The notes beneath the pieces were generated by a model. It was given only the letters and a program-made list of their open reading frames with translations, was not told the origin of the DNA and made no database searches. 7,278 nucleotides of DNA from Planctomycetaceae bacterium (lineage in GTDB: Bacteria; Planctomycetota; Planctomycetia; Planctomycetales; Planctomycetaceae), in assembly GCA_015487825.1 (NCBI GenBank), contig WFOZ01000624.1:1-7278 (forward strand). The letters run 5' to 3'. Of the stretch, positions 1 through 7,278 are shown one piece after another; position 1 is the first letter of the stretch, and every line of letters starts with the position of its first letter. Made by a program: the position numbers and the translations under genes.

Positions 1-1567
1 CCGTTAACTCAACCGCGGTCAGAACGGCTTCATCCAGATACGGCATCAGCACCCGATTAACTACGAAGCCGGGTGAATCTTTTACAACAATCGGTGTTTT
101 TCCAAGCTGCCGAGTCAGCATGACGAGCTTGCCCATTGTTTCGGGCGAGCTTTTTTCCGCTTGCACGACTTCAACTAAATCCATGCTATGCACCGGGTTG
201 AAAAAGTGCAGTCCAGCCATTCGCTCGGAAGTTTCAACAACGCTCGCAATTTCCGTGACAGACAACGCAGACGTATTACTGGCCAGTACTGTTTCCGCAG
301 AACATTTTTGCGAAAGTTCCTTAAAGACTGTTTTTTTCAATTCCATCATTTCGGGAACGGCTTCGATAACAACCTCCGCCTGCGAAACGGCATCCCATTG
401 GGTCGTGAAATTGATCGCCTCCATCTGCTTGCGGACATCGGCTTCGCTCATCCGTTTTCGGGCCAGCAGTTTATCCATCGATTTCTGAATACGTTCGCGG
501 GCAGCATTCAGGCAGTCATCGTTGATTTCTTTCAAAATCACCTTCAAACCACGCTTGGCAGCCACCTGGGCGATTCCTGCCCCCATTGTTCCGCCACCAA
601 GAATCGCAATTCTTTCCAGTGTTGCATCACGAATCTCTTCAGGTACGTCCCATGTTTTTAAGCTACGCGCACGTTCCTGATTAAGAAAAAGAGCCACCAG
701 ATTCTGGCATGTTGAGGTAAGCATCAACTCGCCGAGGGCATTGCGTTCGAATTCGTAACCTTTTTCAGGATCGAAGAACGAGAGACGGATTGCCTGTAAT
801 GCTTTTCCCAAAGCCGGGTACTGTTGAATCTGAGAAGCGATTTTTTTCTCGGTTGCACCGATTGCCATCGAGCGTCCCATTTTTGTTTTGTTGATAAACC
901 ACTTTGACCAACTTCGTCTCAATGTCGGCTTTTGCAAAGAACCGGCGGTAAGTAACTCGCTGACAAGTTTCGTCAATTCCGCTTCCAGATTTTCATCCGT
1001 ATAAACTCGATCAACCAGACCAATACGAGCCGCTTTGTCTGCATTCAATTTCTGGGCCTGCAAAATCATGGCAATCGTCTGAAGCAGTCCAACAACTTTG
1101 GGCAACCGTTGTGTCCCTCCCCAGGCGGGCAGAATACCGAGTTGCGTTTCGGGCAAACCGATACGTGTTGCAGAGGCATTAGTCGCAACGCGATAGTTGC
1201 ACGCCAGGGCAAATTCCAGGCCGCCTCCCATACAGGCTCCACGAATGACCGCTACCGTGTTTGCTGCTAACGCTTCAATTCTCGCAAAAATCTGCTGACC
1301 GTGTGCAGAAACTTCAGCAGCCTGATCGGCGGTTTTGATACTGGTAAATTCTTTGACATCGGCACCGGCGAAAAAACTGTTCGCTTTGCGGGATCGAAAC
1401 AGGATTACTTTTTCAGAAGTTGATTGCTCCAAATCGTCAAGCACTTCTGAAAGTTCTGTAAGCACCGCAGCGGAAAATGTGTTTTGCGATTGATCTTTGA
1501 CATCAACCCAAACCGTAGCCACACCGCCCTCATTTCGTTCGATCTGCCAATGCTTCCAGTTTGCCAT
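1..1567 (-). CDS. fadJ: Multifunctional fatty acid oxidation alpha subunit: enoyl-CoA hydratase / 3-hydroxyacyl-CoA dehydrogenase, FadJ/FadB type (C-terminus outside window)
   Basis: This protein performs two central beta-oxidation steps in the cytoplasm: hydration of trans-2-enoyl-CoA and NAD-dependent oxidation of L-3-hydroxyacyl-CoA. I translated 522 codons from ATG at 1567 to the left edge and found no stop or frameshift. Residues 1-200 are a crotonase domain, with oxyanion-hole segment FFAGAD (65-70), RGACMGGG, and acid/base glutamates E118 and E140 (PETQLGILP), which match E119 and E139 of E. coli FadB. The dehydrogenase Rossmann domain begins near 320 with GGGTMGAGIA (324-333). Its catalytic H454 (HFFNPVH), E466 (LVEVV) and N504 (VVNRV) each lie four residues after FadB H450, E462 and N500. 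Family members have about 715-730 residues, so roughly 200 are missing to the left. It follows the thiolase on the same strand after 78 bases, as in fadIJ operons. I use fadJ because the partner is FadI-like; fadB is the alternative name. Confidence 0.95.
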   Translation of the reverse strand, partial: MANWKHWQIERNEGGVATVWVDVKDQSQNTFSAAVLTELSEVLDDLEQSTSEKVILFRSRKANSFFAGADVKEFTSIKTADQAAEVSAHGQQIFARIEALAANTVAVIRGACMGGGLEFALACNYRVATNASATRIGLPETQLGILPAWGGTQRLPKVVGLLQTIAMILQAQKLNADKAARIGLVDRVYTDENLEAELTKLVSELLTAGSLQKPTLRRSWSKWFINKTKMGRSMAIGATEKKIASQIQQYPALGKALQAIRLSFFDPEKGYEFERNALGELMLTSTCQNLVALFLNQERARSLKTWDVPEEIRDATLERIAILGGGTMGAGIAQVAAKRGLKVILKEINDDCLNAARERIQKSMDKLLARKRMSEADVRKQMEAINFTTQWDAVSQAEVVIEAVPEMMELKKTVFKELSQKCSAETVLASNTSALSVTEIASVVETSERMAGLHFFNPVHSMDLVEVVQAEKSSPETMGKLVMLTRQLGKTPIVVKDSPGFVVNRVLMPYLDEAVLTAVELT

Positions 1568-1574
1568 TGCTGTT

Positions 1575-1580
1575 TTCCTT
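1575..1580 (-). promoter_or_regulatory. Ribosome binding site of the fadJ-like gene
   Basis: The minus strand reads AAGGAA, followed by 7 bases and then ATG at 1567. This is the clearest Shine-Dalgarno match in the window. It fixes the fadJ start and shows that the gene can be translated independently of the thiolase, whose stop lies 78 bases upstream. Confidence 0.7.
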
Positions 1581-1645
1581 TTACTACTTATTTGGTGTAC
1601 CGGCAAAATCACCCGGAGGTTCACACTCCCGGTTCGCCTGATAAA

Positions 1646-2956
1646 TCAGGCTCGTTCGAGCCATAAGGCTACGCCTTGTCCGCCACCAACGCACAGACTG
1701 ACCAGTCCATGTGATAAATCCTGTTGTTTCAATGCCCGCAGGTTTGTCAGAATCAACCGGGCACCGGTTGCTCCGACAGGATGCCCCAACGCGATTGCGC
1801 CACCGTTGACGTTCAGTTTGTTCCAGGAGAGTTCGCCAATCGGCTCGTCCCGCTTCAAAACAGTCTTATTGAAATCTTCAGACTTCATCGCTGCCTGGCA
1901 CGCAAGCACCTGGGCAGCAAACGCTTCGTTAATTTCTACAAGCTCGAAATCGGATAGTTCTTTTCCGGTTCCCCGCAGCAGTTTATCGATAGCAAATACA
2001 GGTCCCAGTCCCATGCGTTTGGGATCTAACCCCGCGATTGAATATGCATTCAAAAATCCCAGTGGCTTGAGCCCCCTTTTCTCTGCAAGATCAGCAGACA
2101 TCACTACAAGCGTCGCTGCTCCATCGGTGACCGGACAGCTGTTTCCGACGGTAACCGTTCCTCCTTTACGGCGAAAGAATGGCCTTAGTTTACTAAGGTT
2201 TTCCACAGACTGTTTTTTTCGTGGCCCCAAATCTTCGTGCAACGGGGCAGAACCGGTGATGTCTCCCGAGATCAATAAAATTTCCTCATTGAAGAAACCA
2301 TCTTCCTGTGCTTTGAGTGCTCTGCGATGGCTTTCAACTGCAAACGCATCCTGCAACTTGCGGGAAATGTCGAAATCGTCTGACAATACTTCAGCCGTTT
2401 CGCCCATGCTCAATCCGCAGGTCGGGTCCGTCAACCCAAGTTGAAGTTGCGGGATCGGCTTGAAAAACGAAGGACGCAGTTGCGTCATCAAAGAAAGTTT
2501 CTGTGACATCTTCTTCGCTTTTTGAAGCTGCATGAACCATTGCTTTGCTTCATCGTTATAGATGAATGGAACCTGCGACATCGACTCTGCACCGCCGGCG
2601 ATAATGACATCTGCGCGTCCCTCCCGGATAATCTGAGCCGCCTGAAAAACCGATTCCATTCCAGAAGCACAGTTTCGATTCACCGTATGGGCAATTTTGC
2701 TCTGTGGTATCCCGGCCCGCAGCGCGATAACGCGGGCAACGTTAGCTGCATCGGCTTGACCACAGACATTCCCGATGACGACTTCATCGATATCATCCCC
2801 GTTCATTCCGATCTCTTTGAGAGTTTCGCGTATTGCCAACACGCCCAACTGGTCGGCTGCGATGTGCGAGAGCGCCCCAAAGGCTTTGACAAACGGTGTC
2901 CGCTTTCCAGCAACAATAGCAAGTGGTGGATCAAGTTTTGTACAAGGCATCGGCAT
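1646..2956 (-). CDS. fadI: 3-ketoacyl-CoA thiolase, FadI / trifunctional-protein beta-subunit type
   Basis: This thiolase performs the last step of beta-oxidation, cleaving 3-ketoacyl-CoA with CoA to acetyl-CoA and a shortened acyl-CoA. Its 436 residues equal the length of E. coli FadI. The nucleophile is C96 (NRNCASGM), the NEAF motif is at 343-346, and the active-site histidine is H392 in GHPVGATGAR. The second catalytic cysteine is C422 in LCVGGGQG. Residues 131-180 form the long loop-domain segment (KAKKMSQKLSLM) shared with FadI and mitochondrial HADHB but unlike the shorter FadA and acetyl-CoA acetyltransferase forms. This points to a complex with the FadJ-like protein encoded next. The ATG at 2956 has only a weak GGA about 8 bases upstream. 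A second ATG two codons in (2950) is an equally possible start. An extended -10 promoter lies about 75-110 bases upstream. Confidence 0.94.
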   Translation of the reverse strand: MPMPCTKLDPPLAIVAGKRTPFVKAFGALSHIAADQLGVLAIRETLKEIGMNGDDIDEVVIGNVCGQADAANVARVIALRAGIPQSKIAHTVNRNCASGMESVFQAAQIIREGRADVIIAGGAESMSQVPFIYNDEAKQWFMQLQKAKKMSQKLSLMTQLRPSFFKPIPQLQLGLTDPTCGLSMGETAEVLSDDFDISRKLQDAFAVESHRRALKAQEDGFFNEEILLISGDITGSAPLHEDLGPRKKQSVENLSKLRPFFRRKGGTVTVGNSCPVTDGAATLVVMSADLAEKRGLKPLGFLNAYSIAGLDPKRMGLGPVFAIDKLLRGTGKELSDFELVEINEAFAAQVLACQAAMKSEDFNKTVLKRDEPIGELSWNKLNVNGGAIALGHPVGATGARLILTNLRALKQQDLSHGLVSLCVGGGQGVALWLERA

Positions 2957-3036
2957 GGCAATTATCCGTTATTTCCAGAAACAAGGCGAGTCGGGTCAAT
3001 GATGGCCCAGGGACTTTGTTACTCAACGCGTCCGGT

Positions 3037-3066
3037 ATTATAGCAATGCACCCGGTAACTGCCCAA
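3037..3066 (-). promoter_or_regulatory. Predicted sigma-70-type promoter of the fadI-fadJ operon
   Basis: The minus strand shows a perfect -10 hexamer TATAAT (3042-3037) preceded by TGC, giving an extended -10. TTGGGC lies 18 bases upstream (3066-3061) as a partial -35. Transcription would start near 3030 and leave a leader of about 75 bases before the thiolase ATG. It is the only good hexamer pair I found upstream of the thiolase. The -35 lies within the inverted repeat at 3053-3089, so a protein bound there would be expected to control access of RNA polymerase. Confidence 0.55.
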
Positions 3067-3089
3067 CCAAACTATCGGGGCAGTTACCG
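3053..3089. repeat. Perfect 12-bp inverted repeat, possible operator
   Basis: CGGTAACTGCCC (3053-3064) and its exact reverse complement GGGCAGTTACCG (3078-3089) flank a 13-base spacer. The left arm overlaps the predicted -35 of the fadI promoter. Neither arm is followed by a T-run on either strand, so it is unlikely to be an intrinsic terminator. The fadI transcript would start downstream of it, so a DNA-level role such as a regulator site fits better than an RNA hairpin for that operon. Arm centres are about 25 bp apart, wider than a typical single-dimer operator. A further copy of CCGGTA at 3032-3037 lies exactly 20 bp from the one at 3052-3057. Confidence 0.6.
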
Positions 3090-3311
3090 TTATGCTGCCT
3101 TGCATGGCTGGTTCATTCTAATCGCTGACGCCAAAATCAATACTTTTTGAAATTTACCAAAGATTCAAATAATCACTGTCAGCAGCACAAAACCAGTGGA
3201 ATATTCCTATTTCCACATCTTCCTTATTCCAATTCGTCTTCGTGACTGGTACTTTTTGAACAGGTTCTTCAGAGATTGAGCGAAAACAAACATTATTTGC
3301 CCTGTTATATT

Positions 3312-4289
3312 ATGAATCCGATTGAATTTAACCCTGTTTTGAAGCGAATTCGCTGGGGCGGACGACGTTTGGAAACAGTGCTTGGGAAACAGCTTGGGCC
3401 TCAAAATGACTACGCAGAAAGCTGGGAAATATGCGATCATGGCGATGATCAATCAATCATTTCCAGCGGGCCCTATACCGGTTGGAAATTATCTCAACTC
3501 GTCCAGCAATGTTCTCTCGAAGTATTTGGAGAGCAAAATACAAAATCTCAATTCCCACTGCTGATCAAATATCTGGACTGCAACGACAGACTTTCGGTCC
3601 AGGTGCATCCCAACGATTTACAGGCTGTTAAATACAATCCTGATGAAAATGGAAAAACGGAAGCCTGGGTTGTCATCTCGGCCGAGCCGGGCAGCTTTAT
3701 TTATGCAGGATTAAAAAGCGAAGTTACCCCGAATATTCTAAAAGCCTCTTTAAAAAATGGCACCGTTGAAGATTGCCTGCACCGAATCTCTCCTGTGCCG
3801 GGGGAGTGTTACTATATTCCCGCCGGTACGGTCCATGCACTCGGCGAGGGAGTTCTTATTGCAGAAGTCCAGCAAACAAGCGATATGACTTTCCGTCTTT
3901 TCGACTGGAATCGCACGGACGCACAGGGGAACCATCGTCCGGTGCATATCGAGCAGGCATTGGAGTGCATTGATTTCCAGCGTGGCCCAATCCAAAGCGT
4001 AGAACCTAACGTCATTCACAATAATGAAAATGCGGAACTGAATCAGCTGATCGATTCTCCTTTTTTTCGTATCGACAAACTCCTGGTTCGCAACAGGCAT
4101 TTACTGCCGTGCAATTCAAAGTGCAAAATTGTGATGTCTCTTTCCGGCAAGGGAAATTTCAAAACCAGACAGACGTCACATTCACTTTCAGCCGGGAAAA
4201 CATTCCTGATCCCGGCGACCTGCGACGATCTTCATTTCGAAGCAGAAGGCGATACTCCCTGCAGCATTCTGATTGCAACAGTAACGTAA
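3312..4289 (+). CDS. manA: Mannose-6-phosphate isomerase, class I (zinc-dependent, cupin fold)
   Basis: This cytoplasmic enzyme interconverts mannose 6-phosphate and fructose 6-phosphate, linking glycolysis to GDP-mannose and glycan synthesis or to mannose use. The 325 residues match the short Bacillus-type class I enzymes. Predicted zinc ligands are H99 in SVQVHPND (with Q97), E117 in KTEAWVV and H175 in IPAGTVHALG. R195 in MTFRLFDWNR is the catalytic arginine, and the segment EVQQTSDMTFRLFDWNR is a family hallmark. The C-terminal 75 residues form the second cupin-like half. I chose ATG 3312 because family proteins begin just before the F-x-P-(I/V) segment seen here as FNPVLKRIRWGGR. An upstream in-frame TTG at 3276 would add 12 unconserved residues. 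Neither start has a clear Shine-Dalgarno sequence. The gene stands alone on its strand and converges on the ABC permease. Confidence 0.93.
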   Translation: MNPIEFNPVLKRIRWGGRRLETVLGKQLGPQNDYAESWEICDHGDDQSIISSGPYTGWKLSQLVQQCSLEVFGEQNTKSQFPLLIKYLDCNDRLSVQVHPNDLQAVKYNPDENGKTEAWVVISAEPGSFIYAGLKSEVTPNILKASLKNGTVEDCLHRISPVPGECYYIPAGTVHALGEGVLIAEVQQTSDMTFRLFDWNRTDAQGNHRPVHIEQALECIDFQRGPIQSVEPNVIHNNENAELNQLIDSPFFRIDKLLVRNRHLLPCNSKCKIVMSLSGKGNFKTRQTSHSLSAGKTFLIPATCDDLHFEAEGDTPCSILIATVT

Positions 4290-4312
4290 AAAGACCGTTG
4301 CCCCTGATCGAC

Positions 4313-5125
4313 TCAGCGAATCATCCATCGACGCAAAGCTGTGTTTGCCAGTAATGTGATGACTGCAAACAGGCCAATCCCCAGTAGTGTTGAGAGGATC
4401 ACCGATGCGAGCAGGATGTCGGTTCGGAATTGTCCCTGTGCGGAAAAGATGTAGTAGCCCAACCCGTAGCGTCCTGCTTCGTGTCCTGCAAAAAACTCTC
4501 CTACGATGGCTCCGACAATTGCCAGGCCCGAAGCTGTCTGGGCTCCGGAAATAATTTGTGGAACCGCGGAAGGGAATTTCAATTTCCATAATACAGACCA
4601 GCGGGAAGCACCGTACAGATTGAAAAGCTCATTCAGTTCTGCACTCGCCTGCAACATGCCGTTAGTGGCTGAGGTGATGACGGGAAACAGGCTGACGATA
4701 TAAGTGATAACAATTACACTGTTGCCGCCGTAGCCGAACCAGGTGATGATTAGTGGAGAAATTGCAACAATGGGAACGGTATGCAGAAAAATGGCGTACG
4801 GATAACATCCTCTGCGTAACCAGCGAAATTCCGAAAACAGCATCGCGATCAGTAAACCGCTCAACATGCTCAAAGAAAATCCGATGGCTGCAGAAAGAAA
4901 AGTGATCCAGGCTGCTGCAAGCAAATCTCCCGATCGACCGAGCAGGACATCCATAACGGCCCAGGGAGTCGGCAACAGATAACGATCAATTTTGCCGAAT
5001 CGAATAATCAAATCCCAGCAGGCAAGTCCGATAAGCAGACAGAGAAAAGGCGGGAAAACTATTTGTATCCCACGCCAAATCCGGCTCTGTGGAAAAATCG
5101 AATTTGTTTGCGATTTACTGGTCAT
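4313..5125 (-). CDS. ABC transporter permease, SsuC/TauC-like (BPD_transp_1 family), substrate unknown
   Basis: This is an inner-membrane permease of a binding-protein-dependent importer. From ATG 5125 it has 270 residues with six apparent membrane segments near 20-40, 70-96, 107-130, 134-155, 190-210 and 238-262. The EAA loop that docks on the ATPase is seen around 161-190 (SAELNELFNLYGASRW, then KFPSAVPQIISG). The conserved SGLAIVGAIVGEFF and GLGYYI segments are typical of the nitrate/sulfonate/taurine/thiamine-precursor group. An in-frame GTG at 5182 would add 19 residues (start MRPLSFVSTW). I prefer the ATG because the family normally begins shortly before the first membrane segment, but no Shine-Dalgarno sequence decides it. 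It lies 90 bases after the ATPase, its obvious partner. With no binding protein nearby, the substrate cannot be named. It ends 23 bases from the manA stop. Confidence 0.9.
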   Translation of the reverse strand: MTSKSQTNSIFPQSRIWRGIQIVFPPFLCLLIGLACWDLIIRFGKIDRYLLPTPWAVMDVLLGRSGDLLAAAWITFLSAAIGFSLSMLSGLLIAMLFSEFRWLRRGCYPYAIFLHTVPIVAISPLIITWFGYGGNSVIVITYIVSLFPVITSATNGMLQASAELNELFNLYGASRWSVLWKLKFPSAVPQIISGAQTASGLAIVGAIVGEFFAGHEAGRYGLGYYIFSAQGQFRTDILLASVILSTLLGIGLFAVITLLANTALRRWMIR

Positions 5126-5216
5126 TGAATATTGCTTGCTTGATAAATGTTGCCAAGTGGACACAAAAGACAATGGACGCACGTCTCAAGATTCGCTTTA
5201 GCAGTACGTTTTTCAT
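5115..5216 (-). CDS. Possible 33-residue coupling ORF between ATPase and permease genes
   Basis: The ATG at 5216-5214 overlaps the ATPase stop (TGATG). The frame stays open for 33 codons, begins MKNVLLKRILRRAS, and closes with TAA at 5117-5115, eight bases past the first base of the permease ATG. The peptide is basic then hydrophobic and resembles no family I know. It fills the only gap in an otherwise overlapping operon. It could serve to carry ribosomes to the permease start or make a small membrane peptide. It may equally be a chance open frame, since 33 codons is short and no Shine-Dalgarno sequence is evident. Confidence 0.25.
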   Translation of the reverse strand: MKNVLLKRILRRASIVFCVHLATFIKQAIFNDQ

Positions 5217-6009
5217 CATTTCTGTAGACGTTTTTTAACCTTGCCGCACAGTTTTGTAAATTCCGGTGAGATTCGTAGCTCTGAGGTACGGTTCTCTTTC
5301 CAGGGAATTGATATTTCTTCGATAATTTGTCCCGGCTCGGCTGACATAATCAGTAGTCGATTGCTCAGGAACACGGCTTCACCAATATGATGTGTCACGA
5401 GTACTGTCGAGAAATTGAATTGTTTTTGCAATTTGAGTAAATCGGAATTAAGTTGTTCCCGCAGCAGGTCATCAACCGCGGCGAACGGCTCATCGAGCAG
5501 TAACAGTCTCGGGTTGAGTACGAGAGCACGTGCCAACGCAACTCGCATTTTCATTCCACCGGACAACATGCGAGGGTATTTGGAGAAATCGCTTTTCTGT
5601 AACCCTGTCAGTTCAAGCAGTTCTGAAATCCGCCGTTGATCCACTGTTTTCCCTGTTAATTCAAACGGGAGTTGCATATTTCCTGAAACAGTTCTCCAGG
5701 GAAGCAGTCTGGCATCCTGAAAGACCATCGCCAGATCTTCCTGTTTAGCCAGATCTTCCTGTTTAGAATGTGCAACTGATGCGTTCTCGGAAACAATTCG
5801 TGTGCCGCCGGTTAAAGGAAGCAAATTGGCGAGGATTCGAAGCAGCGTTGATTTCCCACAACCGGAAGGCCCGACAATCGCCAGAATTTCCCCCTGCCTG
5901 ATATCAAGATTCAGTCCCTGCAAGGTTGGCAAAGTCTGACCGGGAAACCGGACCGCAGCTTCGATAAGTCGGAGCACCGCAACATCCTGTTGTGAACCGG
6001 GTGATTCAC

Positions 6010-6013
<4 letters not shown>
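5216..6013 (-). CDS. ABC transporter ATP-binding protein, SsuB/TauB-like
   Basis: This 265-residue cytoplasmic ATPase powers import through the permease encoded next. Visible motifs are Walker A GPSGCGKST (48-56), Q-loop MVFQDARLLPW with Q99, signature LSGGM (150-154), Walker B LLLLDEP (171-177 region) with E175, the D-loop near AVDD (179-182), and the switch histidine H208 in VTHHIGEAVFLSNR. The EAV-x-LS-(N/D)R ending is typical of the SsuB/TauB/NrtD group. I chose ATG 6013 because it overlaps the pepT stop as ATGA, giving translational coupling. A longer frame from 6091 would add 26 residues that run back into pepT. Two oddities: KQEDLA is duplicated at 84-89 and 90-95 by an exact 18-bp tandem repeat, and the residue after the switch histidine is histidine rather than the usual aspartate. 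All ATP-handling residues are present, so it should be active. Confidence 0.92.
5730..5765. repeat. Perfect 18-bp tandem duplication inside the ABC ATPase gene
   Basis: The unit GCCAGATCTTCCTGTTTA occurs at 5730-5747 and again at 5748-5765 with no mismatch. On the coding strand it adds six residues in frame (KQEDLA twice, 84-95), directly before the strand leading into the Q-loop. Identity at all 18 positions, synonymous sites included, suggests a recent slippage event. Confidence 0.95.
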
Positions 6014-7245
<1,232 letters not shown>

Positions 7246-7250
7246 TTCAT

Positions 7251-7254
7251 TTCC
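7251..7254 (-). promoter_or_regulatory. Ribosome binding site of pepT
   Basis: GGAA on the minus strand lies 5 bases before the ATG at 7245. A second ATG sits between it and the start (7250-7248) but runs straight into TGA after one codon (ATGAAATGA), so 7245 remains the best start. Confidence 0.5.
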
Positions 7255-7278
7255 GTTGAAATTGACTGATGCATGAAA

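Larger units (their letters stand above)
2957..3311. other. Divergent intergenic region between fadI and manA
   Basis: These 355 bases separate two genes transcribed away from each other. I see no convincing coding region on either strand. The left half holds the fadI promoter and a perfect 12-bp inverted repeat, listed separately. The right half is AT-rich. It contains a 10-bp palindrome GGAATATTCC (3198-3207) and an 11-bp direct repeat TACTTTTTGAA at 3141-3151 and 3250-3260. For manA the best plus-strand promoter candidate is TTGAAA (3147-3152), 17 bases, then TAATCA (3170-3175), which is a poor -10 match. No tRNA or riboswitch fold was recognised. Confidence 0.7.

Noticed and set aside
188..661. 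A 157-codon plus-strand open frame
   Set aside because: It is antisense to the intact dehydrogenase domain of the fadJ-like gene and shows no family features.
1497..2444. A 315-codon open frame on the plus strand
   Set aside because: It lies wholly antisense to the thiolase and fadJ start, whose catalytic motifs are unmistakable. Its translation is serine/proline/alanine-rich with no recognisable motif, as expected of a shadow frame.
3053..3089. Reading the inverted repeat as an intrinsic terminator
   Set aside because: No T-run follows the hairpin on either strand, and it lies between divergent genes, upstream of both, where a terminator is not needed.
3276..3311. TTG at 3276 as the manA start
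   Set aside because: It would add 12 residues (starting with SENKHYL after the initiator) that the family lacks. ATG 3312 places the conserved F-x-P start correctly.
4270..4300. Weak GCAAC/GTTGC pairing with a T-run as a terminator for the permease operon or manA
   Set aside because: The stem is only about five base pairs with a long loop, and the T-run lies in the loop rather than after the stem.
4188..4589. A 133-codon minus-strand open frame across the manA/permease convergence
   Set aside because: It overlaps the permease in another frame and the end of manA in antisense, with arginine-rich translation and no motif. It does not explain the gap better than the two known genes.

Overview
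The window carries chromosomal metabolic genes of a bacterium with base composition near 50% GC. The best guess is a planctomycete (Planctomycetales, Gimesia/Rubinisphaera-like), at moderate confidence. This rests on the N-terminus of the mannose-6-phosphate isomerase (KRIRWGGRRLETVLGK), the FadI/FadJ pairing and the mostly weak Shine-Dalgarno signals. No RNA gene, CRISPR array, insertion sequence or phage gene is visible.

Left part (1-2956, minus strand): a beta-oxidation pair read right to left. A FadI / trifunctional-protein-beta type thiolase comes first. After 78 bases follows a FadB/FadJ-type enoyl-CoA hydratase / 3-hydroxyacyl-CoA dehydrogenase that runs off the left edge after 522 codons. 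Together they should form an alpha2beta2 fatty-acid oxidation complex. A good extended -10 promoter lies upstream of the thiolase at 3037-3066, and its -35 element sits inside a perfect 12-bp inverted repeat (3053-3089) that looks like an operator.

Middle (2957-4289): a divergent intergenic region of about 355 bases, then a class I mannose-6-phosphate isomerase (manA) on the plus strand. It converges on the next operon with only 23 bases between the two stop codons.

Right part (4313-7245, minus strand): a tight operon pepT (M20B tripeptidase) -> ABC ATPase -> ABC permease. pepT and the ATPase overlap by ATGA. The ATPase stop overlaps the ATG of a possible 33-codon ORF, which in turn overlaps the permease start. 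The ATPase and permease are of the SsuB/SsuC-TauB/TauC (nitrate/sulfonate/taurine/thiamine-precursor) type. No substrate-binding protein is in the window, so the substrate is unknown. The ATPase carries a perfect 18-bp tandem duplication (KQEDLA twice) just before its Q-loop.

The genes are recognisable, mostly housekeeping families with intact catalytic residues. No wholly new system is evident. The points most worth checking are the operator-like repeat, the duplication in the ATPase, the coupling ORF and the peptidase-transporter coupling.
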